Shown one piece after another: positions 8,802 to 16,215 of a DNA stretch of 64,000 bases (position 1 is its first letter; each line of letters opens with the position of its first letter). The notes under the pieces are model-generated. The model was not told where the DNA came from. It ran no database searches and saw only the letters and a list, made by a program, of their open reading frames with translations. This DNA is from CALJIC01 sp039805565 (GTDB lineage Bacteria; Chloroflexota; Chloroflexia; Chloroflexales; Roseiflexaceae), in assembly GCA_039805565.1 (NCBI GenBank), contig JBDLTZ010000336.1, forward strand, positions 20,590 through 84,589, read 5' to 3'. The translations under genes were made by a program, and so were the position numbers.

Positions 8802-9793
8802 GCCGAATCCGCATGGCGCAATACGGCACCGGGCACGGCCACGCCGAGGGCAAGCTCCTGGCGCTGCGGAGCAGCCCGGACGTCGAGCTCGCGGGTGTGT
8901 ACGAGCCTCACCCTGAGCGGCGGCGCGCCTGTGAGCTGGCCGGCGGGGCCTACGCGGGCGTGCGCTGGCTCGAGACAGAGGAGGAGCTGCTGGGCGACCC
9001 CGGCATCGTCGCGGTGGCGTCCGAGGGGCGCAACGACGAGAGCCTGGAGCAGACCGAGCGCCTGGTGCGTGCCGGCAAGCACGTCTGGTACGACAAGCCC
9101 GCCGGCGCCGATATGGAGCAGTGGCGGCGGGTGGCGGCGCTGGCCGAGGAGCGCGGCCTGGTGATCCAGATGGGCTACATGTTCCGCTACCACCACGGCT
9201 TTCGCCAGATCGCGGAGTGGGTGCGCTCCGGGTTGCTCGGCCGGGTCTTCGCCGTGCGCGCGCACATGTCGCGCTGGATCTCCGAGGAGGAGCGCCTGGT
9301 GATCGCGTGCCACCCCGGCGGCATCCTGTACGACCTCGGCGGCCATATGATCGATCAGATCGTCCACCTGCTCGGCCGTCCCGAGCGGGTGGACTCCTAC
9401 CTGCGCCACGACGACGCGCTCGCGCCGGGGTTCGCCGACAACACCCTGGCGGTGCTCAGCTTCCCCGGCGCGCTCGCCACGGTCGACATCGCGGCAATGG
9501 AGCCGCTGCCCGCCGCGCGGCGCTTCGAGGTGTACGGGACCGAGGGGAGCGCGATCATGGAGCCGTTCGAGCCAGCCCCACGGCTGCGCCTCTGCCTGCG
9601 CGCGGCCGCGGGGGGCTACCAGGCGGGCGAGCAGACGGTGCCGGTTGAGCCGCAGGAGCGCCAGGAGCTCTACGAGCGGGAGCTCGCGGCGCTCGTGGCG
9701 GTGCTGCGCGGCGAGCGCCCGCCCGAGCGCACCCCCGCCCACGACCTGATGGTGCAGGAGGTGCTGCTGCGCGCGGCGCCCGGCGCGGGCTGA
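8798..9793 (+). CDS. Gfo/Idh/MocA family oxidoreductase, EKP motif changed to DKP
   Basis: 331 residues. The GTG start at 8798 overlaps the preceding TGA by 4 bp; an ATG at 8813 is the only close alternative. The N-terminal loop is YGTGHGHAEG, unusual for the family, and the catalytic-lysine motif is DKPAGA rather than EKP. A conserved-looking ILYDLGGHMIDQ follows. It is coupled translationally to the previous oxidoreductase. The altered motifs suggest a different substrate or a regulatory role, but the lysine itself is retained. Confidence 0.85.
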   Translation: MSRIRMAQYGTGHGHAEGKLLALRSSPDVELAGVYEPHPERRRACELAGGAYAGVRWLETEEELLGDPGIVAVASEGRNDESLEQTERLVRAGKHVWYDKPAGADMEQWRRVAALAEERGLVIQMGYMFRYHHGFRQIAEWVRSGLLGRVFAVRAHMSRWISEEERLVIACHPGGILYDLGGHMIDQIVHLLGRPERVDSYLRHDDALAPGFADNTLAVLSFPGALATVDIAAMEPLPAARRFEVYGTEGSAIMEPFEPAPRLRLCLRAAAGGYQAGEQTVPVEPQERQELYERELAALVAVLRGERPPERTPAHDLMVQEVLLRAAPGAG

Positions 9794-9819
9794 GCCGCTT
9801 CAGCTCACAAGGAGCACAC

Positions 9820-10449
9820 GTGGAGCCAGTCACAGGGGTGGTCGTGGCCGGCGGCGTGAGCCGACGCCTCGGCGAGGACAAGCGCCGGCTGCGGCTGTGG
9901 GGCGACGCGGGGCCGACGCTGCTGGAGCACACCGTGGGGGTGCTGCGTCCGCTCTGCGCCGAGGTGGTGGTGGTGCTGAACGACCCCGAGGCCTGGGCCG
10001 ATCTGCCGGCGCGCCTGACGCCAGACGTCTACCCCGACGCCGGGTCGCTCGGTGGGATCTACGCCGGACTCGCGGCCGCATCGAGCCCCTACGCGCTGGT
10101 GGTGGCCGCCGATATGCCGCTGCTGAGCCCCGCCCTGCTGCGGGCGCTCCTGGACCGCCCGCGCGAGTACGACGCGCTGGTGCCACGCTCCCCAGCCCCG
10201 GGGTCCACCCGCAACAAGATGGACGTCGAGCCGCTGCACGCGGTCTACAGCCGTCGCTGCCTGGAGCCGCTGCGGGCCACGCTCGACCAGGGCAGACGCC
10301 GGATCGTCGAGTTCTTGGCGCTGGTGCGGGTGGAGACGGTCGCGCCCGAGGAGCTGCGCCGCCACGACCCGCACGGCCACGCCTTCCTGAACGTCAACAC
10401 CCCGCAGGACCTGGAGGCGGTGCGGCGGCTGATCGGGCACGTCGCCTAG
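9820..10449 (+). CDS. mobA: Molybdenum cofactor guanylyltransferase (MobA-like)
   Basis: 209 residues, normal MobA length. The nucleotide-binding signature AGGVSRRLGEDK (10-21), the GSLGGIYAGL block and the AADMPLL metal-binding motif identify the MobA-like NTP-transferase fold, which attaches GMP to molybdopterin in the cytoplasm. GTG start, with AAGGAG upstream. It ends the rightward run but no molybdoenzyme is adjacent, so its placement may be incidental. CTP- or NTP-sugar transferases of the same fold are the alternative. Confidence 0.8.
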   Translation: MEPVTGVVVAGGVSRRLGEDKRRLRLWGDAGPTLLEHTVGVLRPLCAEVVVVLNDPEAWADLPARLTPDVYPDAGSLGGIYAGLAAASSPYALVVAADMPLLSPALLRALLDRPREYDALVPRSPAPGSTRNKMDVEPLHAVYSRRCLEPLRATLDQGRRRIVEFLALVRVETVAPEELRRHDPHGHAFLNVNTPQDLEAVRRLIGHVA

Positions 10450-10486
10450 GCCTGAGCGCCACAGCGGGCGCGAAAGAGGCGACCGC

Positions 10487-10796
10487 ATGAGCTGGGCCTC
10501 CGGCACTTCCTCCGAATACTTCGGTCTGTTCCGCAACTCGGCGCTGGTGAGTGGGGAGCACAAGGCGCGCTTCTGCGCCGATGCGGGCGCCGACAATCTG
10601 CTGGTGGCTGCGCTGGCTCCCAATATGACGATCCTGGGCATCCCATCCATCTACTACGGCACTGAGCAGGGGTTTGACGGGAGCGGCGGCAACGAGCGCT
10701 ACCTGCCCGAGGCGATGTTCGGTGGGCCGTTCGGAGCCTTCCGCAGCCGCGGGCGCCACTTCTTCAACGAGGAGAGCCCGGCCTATCGCATCACGC
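10487..10796 (+). pseudogene. Remnant of a GH13 alpha-amylase-family gene
   Basis: From about residue 10 to 103 the translation matches the C-terminal part of the GH13 catalytic domain: EYFGLFRN, ARFCADAGADN, LGIPSIYYGTEQGFDG, RYLPEAMFGGPFGAFRS and RHFFNEE. Active GH13 enzymes need several hundred residues before this point, carrying the Asp nucleophile and Glu acid; none is present between mobA and here. The match ends near SPAYRI and the frame then runs into repeats. This is a truncated relic, although the frame is still open and has an AGAGG-like site. Confidence 0.75.
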
Positions 10797-10975
10797 TGAC
10801 ACCCGCACTGCTCTCGTTCAGCCGCCAGGTGCTTGGAGGCGCGCTCTCGATCCCCGCGGCCGGGGTCTCAGTCCTCGTGCCGACCGATATCCGTCTGCCT
10901 GTGCTCCCATTGAGGGTTCGAAGGGGCGAAGCCCCTCGCCGTGGGAGTCCAGAGGGGCCGCGGCCGGCCTCTCTG

Positions 10976-11150
10976 GGCAGGGAGCCGGGCGCAGCCCCGC
11001 AAGCCCCAGACAGCAGGGAGCGGGGCGCAGTCCCCGCAAGCCCAAGACAGCAGGGAGCGGGGCGCAGCCCCCGCCAGCCCGAGACAGCAGGGAGCGGGGC
11101 GCAGCCCCCGCAAGCCCAAGACAGCGGGGTGCAGCCCCCGCAGACGCCGG
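10976..11150. repeat. 37-bp tandem repeat, about 4.5 copies, with GGGGCGCAGCCCC core
   Basis: Four near-identical 37-bp units (10976-11012, 11013-11049, 11050-11086, 11087-11123) and a partial fifth are joined head to tail without spacers. Each contains the palindrome core GGGGCGCAGCCCC and ends in AAGCCCAAGACA or a close variant. The array fills the space between the amylase relic and the helicase promoter. A related palindrome at about 10919-10938 precedes it. Confidence 0.85.
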
Positions 11151-11153
11151 CCA

Positions 11154-11162
11154 TGCTACAAT
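11154..11162 (+). promoter_or_regulatory. Extended -10 promoter of the helicase gene (leaderless)
   Basis: TGcTACAAT is an extended -10 element ending 7 nt before the A of the helicase ATG at 11169. Transcription would therefore begin at or beside the start codon. No Shine-Dalgarno sequence lies upstream, which fits a leaderless mRNA. Confidence 0.55.
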
Positions 11163-11168
11163 GCGCCT

Positions 11169-13829
11169 ATGACCACCGACTTCGCCGACCTGCTGCGGCG
11201 CACCGCCGGCTACGCTGGCCAGATCGCCCACGTCCAGCCCATCCCGCCGCGCCCGGCGCGACTCGCCGACCCCGCCGAGCCGCTGCCCTCGCCGCTCGCC
11301 GCTGCCCTCGCCGCCAGGGGCGTCGCCCGGCTCTACGCCCACCAGGCCGCCGCCGTCGACGCCGCCCGCTCCGGCCGCCACGTCGGCGTCGTCACCGCCA
11401 CCGCCAGCGGCAAGACCCTCTGCTACCAGCTCCCGTCGCTCGAGGCTGCCGTCGAGGACCCCGGCGCCCGCGCGCTGTTCCTCTTCCCCACCAAGGCCCT
11501 CGCCCACGACCAGCTCCGCGCGCTCGACGGGCTCCTCTCGCCGCTGAACCAGGCGATCGGCGCCACCTCAGCACTGTTCGCCGCCACGCTCGACGGCGAC
11601 ACGCCCCGCGAGGAGCGCGACCGCATCCGCGCCCGGGCCCAGCTCGTGCTCTCCAACCCCGATATGCTCCACCGCACGCTGCTGCCCGATCACCGTCGCT
11701 GGGCAGGGCTCCTCGCCCGGCTGCGCTTCGTCGTTCTTGACGAGGCCCACATCTACCGCGGCGTCTTCGGCACCCACGTCGCACTGGTCGTGCGCCGCCT
11801 GCGGCGCGTCTGCGCCCACTACGGCGCCGCGCCGCAGTTCATCCTGTGCTCGGCCACCAGCGCCAACCCGCACGACCACCTCTCGGCCCTGGTGGGCGAC
11901 GAGGTCCAGGTGATCGACGGCGACGGCGCGCCCCAGGGCGAGCGCACCTTCGTGCTCTGGAACCCGCCGGTGATCGACCGCCCGCGCGGCCGGAGGCGCG
12001 AGGGCGAGGCCGGCCAGCGCCGCAGCACCAACGTCGAGACCGCCGGGCTGGTGGCGTCGCTGGTGCGCGCCGGGGTCAAGACTCTGGCCTTCACCCGCAC
12101 CCGTCGCGGCGCTGAGCTCGTGCTGCGCTACGCCCGCGAGGGGCTCGAGCGCGGGGGAGACGAAGGACCGAGGAACGACCAGGGGCTGGTGGTCGACGGC
12201 AGCGCGAGCGTCGAGGTGCAGCCCTCAGCCCTCAGCACTCAGCACTCAGCACTGAGCGCTCAGCACTCCACACCCAGCGCTCAGCACTCCGCGCTGGGCT
12301 CCTACCGCGCCGGCTACACGCCCGAGGAGCGCCGCCGCATCGAGCGCGACTTCCTCGAGGGGCGCCTCGCCGGCCTGGTCTCCACCAACGCCCTCGAGCT
12401 CGGCGTGGATATCGGCGGCGTCGACGCCGTGGTGATCGGCGGCTTCCCCGGCTCCGTCGCCAGCTCCTGGCAGCAGGCCGGGCGCGCCGGCCGCGCCCAG
12501 GGCAAGAGCCTGGCCGTGCTCGTGGCGCAGGACGACCCGCTCGACCAGTTCTACATGCGCCACCCGCAGGAGTTCTTCGCGCGGAGCCACGAGCACGCCC
12601 GCGTGGCCCTGGAGAACCCCTACATCCTCTCGGACGAGCTGCGCTGCGCCGCCGCCGAGCTGCCGCTGCACGACGCCGACGAGCTCTGGTTCGGCCCGAC
12701 CTTCGGCGTCATACGCGACTGGCTGCTGCGCCGCGGCGAGCTCCTGCCGCTCCCCGACGGCCGCCTCGAGTATACGGGCGAGCCCCGCCCCGCCGGGCGC
12801 GTCAACATCCGCAGCGCCGAGGGCGGCACGATCGAGCTGCGCGACGTCGAGACCGGGCGGGTGATCGAGCAGGTGTCTGGCAGCCGCGCGCCCTTCGAGG
12901 TCTACCCCGGCGCGGTCTACCTGCACCAGGGGGACACCTTCGTGGTGCAGACGCTCGGCGAGCGCCACGCCGACGCGCGCCGCGCCCAGGTGGACTACTA
13001 CACCCAGACGATCGAGGACACCCAGGTCCGCATCCTCGGCGCGCTCCAGGAGCGCCAGCTCGGCCCTGCCCAGCTCACCCTCGGCAAGGTCGAGGTCACG
13101 CGCAGCGTCATCGGCTACCGCCGCAAGCGCCACTACACCGACGAGGTGCTCAGCGAGCACGACCTGCGTCTCCCGCCGCAGACCTTCCGCACCGTCGCGG
13201 TCTGGTGGACGGTGACCGAGGAGCTGTGCAAGCGCGTCGAGCAGGTCTGCGACGAGGAGGTGGACGCGCTGCACGCGATGGAGCATGCCTGCATCGGGCT
13301 GCTGCCGCTCTTCGCGCAGTGCGACCGCGCCGATATCGGCGGGCTCTCCACCAACCTACACCAGGACACGGGCATGGCCACGGTGTTCGTCTACGATGGG
13401 GTGCCTGGCGGGGTGGGGATCGCGCAGGTGGGGTACGAGCAGGCCGAGGGGTGGTGGGCGCAGACGCGCGAGCTGCTCGTGGATTGCCCGTGCCTCGAGG
13501 GCTGCCCGGCCTGCGTGCAGTCGCCCAAGTGCGGCAACGGCAACCAGCACCTCTCAAAGATCGGCGCGGCCGCGCTGGCATCGCTGCTGCTGGGACTCGA
13601 GCCGCCCGCCAAGACGATGCCTGGAGCGCGCGGGGCCGGTGTGAGCGACACGGCGCTGCTCGAGGACCTGCGCGCCCGCCTCAGCCGCGCCCGCGCCGAG
13701 CCCTCGGGGCCACGCCGCGCCGCGCTGCTGGTGGCGCTGCGCTACCGCATCCTGGTAGAGCGCGGTAAGCTCGACGCGCCCAGCCGCGCCGAGGCCGACG
13801 CCATCGCGTCCGAGGCCGAGCGGCTCTAG
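11169..13829 (+). CDS. DEAD/DEAH box helicase with C-terminal DUF1998 Zn-binding domain (MrfA/YprA-like)
   Basis: 886 residues. Start chosen at MTTDFADLLRR because the frame upstream only translates the 37-bp repeat. RecA1 carries Walker A TATASGKT (76-83) and DEAH (191-194). RecA2 carries FTRTRRGAE, TNALELGVDIGG and QQAGRAGR. The C-terminal DUF1998 region ends in a Cys cluster (CPCLEGCPACVQSPKC) expected to bind zinc. Family members such as B. subtilis MrfA are 3'-5' DNA helicases in mitomycin-lesion repair, normally paired with the exonuclease MrfB, which is not adjacent here. Residues about 350-377 are a translated heptamer repeat inserted in RecA2. Confidence 0.9.
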   Translation: MTTDFADLLRRTAGYAGQIAHVQPIPPRPARLADPAEPLPSPLAAALAARGVARLYAHQAAAVDAARSGRHVGVVTATASGKTLCYQLPSLEAAVEDPGARALFLFPTKALAHDQLRALDGLLSPLNQAIGATSALFAATLDGDTPREERDRIRARAQLVLSNPDMLHRTLLPDHRRWAGLLARLRFVVLDEAHIYRGVFGTHVALVVRRLRRVCAHYGAAPQFILCSATSANPHDHLSALVGDEVQVIDGDGAPQGERTFVLWNPPVIDRPRGRRREGEAGQRRSTNVETAGLVASLVRAGVKTLAFTRTRRGAELVLRYAREGLERGGDEGPRNDQGLVVDGSASVEVQPSALSTQHSALSAQHSTPSAQHSALGSYRAGYTPEERRRIERDFLEGRLAGLVSTNALELGVDIGGVDAVVIGGFPGSVASSWQQAGRAGRAQGKSLAVLVAQDDPLDQFYMRHPQEFFARSHEHARVALENPYILSDELRCAAAELPLHDADELWFGPTFGVIRDWLLRRGELLPLPDGRLEYTGEPRPAGRVNIRSAEGGTIELRDVETGRVIEQVSGSRAPFEVYPGAVYLHQGDTFVVQTLGERHADARRAQVDYYTQTIEDTQVRILGALQERQLGPAQLTLGKVEVTRSVIGYRRKRHYTDEVLSEHDLRLPPQTFRTVAVWWTVTEELCKRVEQVCDEEVDALHAMEHACIGLLPLFAQCDRADIGGLSTNLHQDTGMATVFVYDGVPGGVGIAQVGYEQAEGWWAQTRELLVDCPCLEGCPACVQSPKCGNGNQHLSKIGAAALASLLLGLEPPAKTMPGARGAGVSDTALLEDLRARLSRARAEPSGPRRAALLVALRYRILVERGKLDAPSRAEADAIASEAERL
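12220..12298 (+). repeat. Heptamer repeat translated inside the helicase
   Basis: CAGCACT-type units, partly degenerate, lie within the helicase reading frame and are read as variations on the heptapeptide QHSALST. The insertion falls between the FTRTRRGAE strand-helix of RecA2 and the YRAGYTPEERR segment, presumably a surface loop. The frame is kept on both sides. Confidence 0.85.
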
Positions 13830-13843
13830 CGCTGCGCGCAAAA

Positions 13844-13869
13844 GAGGCTGTGCTCTCCCGCACAGCCTC
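13844..13869 (-). terminator. Intrinsic terminator-like hairpin
   Basis: A perfect 10-bp stem (GAGGCTGTGC / GCACAGCCTC) with a 6-nt loop. Read on the - strand it is followed directly by TTTT, so it suits the leftward ferredoxin transcript; it also lies 15 nt after the helicase stop and could serve both convergent genes. Confidence 0.65.
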
Positions 13870-13921
13870 CTGCATCACCCCCAGCTATCGCGTCCCAGAT
13901 GCCTACACCCCTCACCCCCCG

Positions 13922-13947
13922 CCCCTCTCCCGCGACAGAGAGAGGGG
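13922..13947. repeat. Short palindrome CCCCTCTC/GAGAGGGG
   Basis: An 8-bp inverted repeat with a 10-nt loop in a pyrimidine-rich stretch between the helicase and ferredoxin genes. It resembles the C-rich intergenic palindromes common in Chloroflexota genomes; no specific function can be assigned. Confidence 0.45.
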
Positions 13948-13995
13948 AGATTGGCCGCAGGTCGGTGCGTCAGGCCCTGGGCCCGGGTGCGAGCG

Positions 13996-14367
13996 CTACG
14001 CGCCGAGCTCGGCCTTCGAGCGCCACTCGGGCGGCGGCTGCATTGTGTCGTCGGGGCGTGGGCCGGTGTCCGTCCAGTCCCCCTGGTTCTCGAGCGTCAT
14101 CACCGGCTCGATCTCCATGTCGTGGTCGCAGACAATCTGGCACGAGAGGCGCACCTGGCCGAGGAGGCCGCGCTCGGTCAGCTTCGCGTGCTCCGCCGCG
14201 GTCATCATCTCGGGCTCGCCGGCTGTGAAGTGCACCCGGCAGGTTGTGCAGCGCGCGTTGCCGCCGCAGCGGTGCCCGATGTGCACGCCCATATCCTCGA
14301 TCGCGTTCACGAGCCGCGTCCCGGCGGCCACCTCGGCGCTCTGGCCGGCAACTGTGATCCTCGGCAT
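13996..14367 (-). CDS. 2Fe-2S ferredoxin
   Basis: 123 residues. The plant-type 2Fe-2S cluster ligands are Cys34, Cys40, Cys43 (CGGNARCTTC) and Cys76 (LSCQ). The spacing C-x5-C-x2-C-x32-C fits the family. About 30 residues beyond the fold form a polar, proline-containing tail. It would carry single electrons in the cytoplasm, with an unidentified partner. AGGAGAG precedes the ATG. Two direct TCACGTA repeats 12 bp apart lie about 25-45 bp upstream of the start and could be a regulator site. It is monocistronic. Confidence 0.88.
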   Translation of the reverse strand: MPRITVAGQSAEVAAGTRLVNAIEDMGVHIGHRCGGNARCTTCRVHFTAGEPEMMTAAEHAKLTERGLLGQVRLSCQIVCDHDMEIEPVMTLENQGDWTDTGPRPDDTMQPPPEWRSKAELGA

Positions 14368-14589
14368 GTCTCTCTCCTCGCGCAGTATGTGTCACGTAGG
14401 GTATCACGTATATGGTTCTACGCGCGCGGCGCGAGGTGGGATGGAAGCGGCCGTAGGATGGCGCGAGACGCGGCTTTCGCGCGAGCTCTCGAGCTGAGCG
14501 CCCAAACATTGATCACGTTTGCTGGTTGTGCAAAGCGTCCTGACGCCTCAGAGCGTTCAGGGTTCCGCGTTGCGGCCGCGCGGGCGCGC

Positions 14590-16119
14590 CTACGCTTTTT
14601 TCAGCTGCCGCCGCGTGAGCAGCACCACCAGCCCGAAGTAGACCACCGTCAGCGCGGCCAGCCCGAGCCACGTGCTCGCCGCGGGCGGGTGGCCCCGCAG
14701 CATCAGCGCCCGGAGCCCGGCGACCCCGTGCGTCATCGGGAGCAGCGCGCTCACCGCAAGCGCCGGCCGCGCAAAGCTCTCCAGCGCGATGAAGAACCCG
14801 CTGAAGAAGATCGACAGCAGCAGCGTAATCATGGAGAGCTGGATCGCCTGGCTATCAGACCCCGAGACCGACGAGATCAGGAAGCCCAGCCCCAGCGAGG
14901 CCGTGGTCAGGAGCAGCGCCAGGCCCACCAGGTGGAGGGCGCTCCCCAGGATCGGCACCCCCAGCACCGTCATCGCCGCCACCAGCAGCAGCGTCGCCAG
15001 CGCGATCAGCAGCGTGTACCCCAGCACTTTTCCAAGCAGTAGCTGGCCCATGCTCACCGGCGCCACGCGGAAGATCTCCAGCGCCCCCATCAGGCGCTCG
15101 CGCACCAGCGCCAGCGAGCCGAGCGTCACCGCAGTGTGCTGCACCAGCAGCGCCAGCACCCCGGGCGCGTAGTAGATCACCGCCGCGTAGGCCCCGCCGC
15201 GCAGATTGATGTAGCGCTGCTGCACCGGCGAGACGATCACCTCCGGCGAGGTCTGCAGGAACAGGTCGATCAGCTGCTCCAGCCGCAGCATCTCCGCGCT
15301 TGCGGCGCGCACCTCGTCCGCCCGCTCCTCCACGCGCGCCCCCAGGATGGCCTCCTCGATCTGATCGACCGCCGCCTCCACCGCCGCGATCTGCCGCCGC
15401 AGCTCGGCGATCGTGCCGCGCGCGTCGCCCGCCGAGCTCTCCGCCGGGAGCGCCGCCCCCAGCGCCCCCAGCGCCAGCCGCAGATCCCGCAGCCGCGCTA
15501 GCGCCAGGCTCTCCTGCTCCGCCGTCAGCACCCCCTGGAGCTCGTCCAGGATCTCCTGCGCGCTGTCGATCCGGACCTGCACGCCCGCCGCCTCGCGCTG
15601 GGCCGTCTGCGTCTGGCGCCGCAGGATCTCCTTGTTGATCTCGTTCACCTGCGCGTAGGCCAGGTACTGGATCCAGCCCTCGTCCAGCGGGTTCGTCGCG
15701 TCCGAGAGGAACAGGATCTCGGGGCTCTCGCCGCGCTGTGCCGCGCCGTACGGGTCGGGCGGGAAGACCTGCACCACATCCAGCTGCCCCTCGCGCAGCA
15801 TCTGCTCGGCGCGCGCCTGGTTCTCGGTGATCAGCCGTAGGTCAAAGTTCAGGCCCGCAAGCTGCCGGATCTCGCGCTCACCCACGCCTGGGATGCCGCC
15901 CGGCGGCAGCACGATCGCCGTCCGCAGCACCGGGTTGCTGTTCTGGAAGGCGGCCCCGAAGATGATCAGCACCAGCAGCGGGCCGCCTACCAGGCTGACG
16001 ATCAGCAGCGGCTGGCGGCGGATCTCGCTCACCTCCTTCCAGTAGAAGGCGGCGGTGCGGGTGAGCCACGGCAGGCGTGAGCGCGGCCGGCGCACGGGTG
16101 GGGGTGGTAAGTCGTGCAT
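14590..16119 (-). CDS. ABC-2 type transporter permease with long extracytoplasmic coiled-coil domain
   Basis: 509 residues. One hydrophobic helix near residues 38-58 is followed by a long soluble region with a heptad-rich stretch (about 165-285). Five or six membrane helices occupy about 310-505, ending LTRRQLKKA. This is the layout of ABC-2 (YhgE/YbhR-like) exporters with an exposed domain between helix 1 and the rest. It is the last gene of a three-gene leftward operon with the ATPase (16196) and the anchored protein (17173), separated from the ATPase by 76 bp of repeat-like sequence. Substrate unknown. Confidence 0.85.
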   Translation of the reverse strand: MHDLPPPPVRRPRSRLPWLTRTAAFYWKEVSEIRRQPLLIVSLVGGPLLVLIIFGAAFQNSNPVLRTAIVLPPGGIPGVGEREIRQLAGLNFDLRLITENQARAEQMLREGQLDVVQVFPPDPYGAAQRGESPEILFLSDATNPLDEGWIQYLAYAQVNEINKEILRRQTQTAQREAAGVQVRIDSAQEILDELQGVLTAEQESLALARLRDLRLALGALGAALPAESSAGDARGTIAELRRQIAAVEAAVDQIEEAILGARVEERADEVRAASAEMLRLEQLIDLFLQTSPEVIVSPVQQRYINLRGGAYAAVIYYAPGVLALLVQHTAVTLGSLALVRERLMGALEIFRVAPVSMGQLLLGKVLGYTLLIALATLLLVAAMTVLGVPILGSALHLVGLALLLTTASLGLGFLISSVSGSDSQAIQLSMITLLLSIFFSGFFIALESFARPALAVSALLPMTHGVAGLRALMLRGHPPAASTWLGLAALTVVYFGLVVLLTRRQLKKA

Positions 16120-16215
16120 ACAACGCTCAGCCTTCGGTGGTCAGTCGTCGGTGTTCGTCGGTGGTCAGTCGTCGGTGCTCGTCGCTGGTCATCCTTCAGC
16201 GTTCATCCTTCAGCG
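16120..16215. repeat. Imperfect short repeats between ABC ATPase and permease genes
   Basis: GGTCAGTCGTCGGTG-like and ATCCTTCAGCGTTC-like units repeat imperfectly across the spacer and into the 3' end of the ATPase gene. Read on the gene strand, CTGAAGGATGA occurs twice; the first copy encodes the last residues and the TGA stop lies between the copies. Confidence 0.6.

Noticed and set aside
10976..11150. 37-bp repeats resembling a CRISPR array
   Set aside because: Units are directly abutted without unique spacers, each contains a GC palindrome, and no cas genes are in the window.
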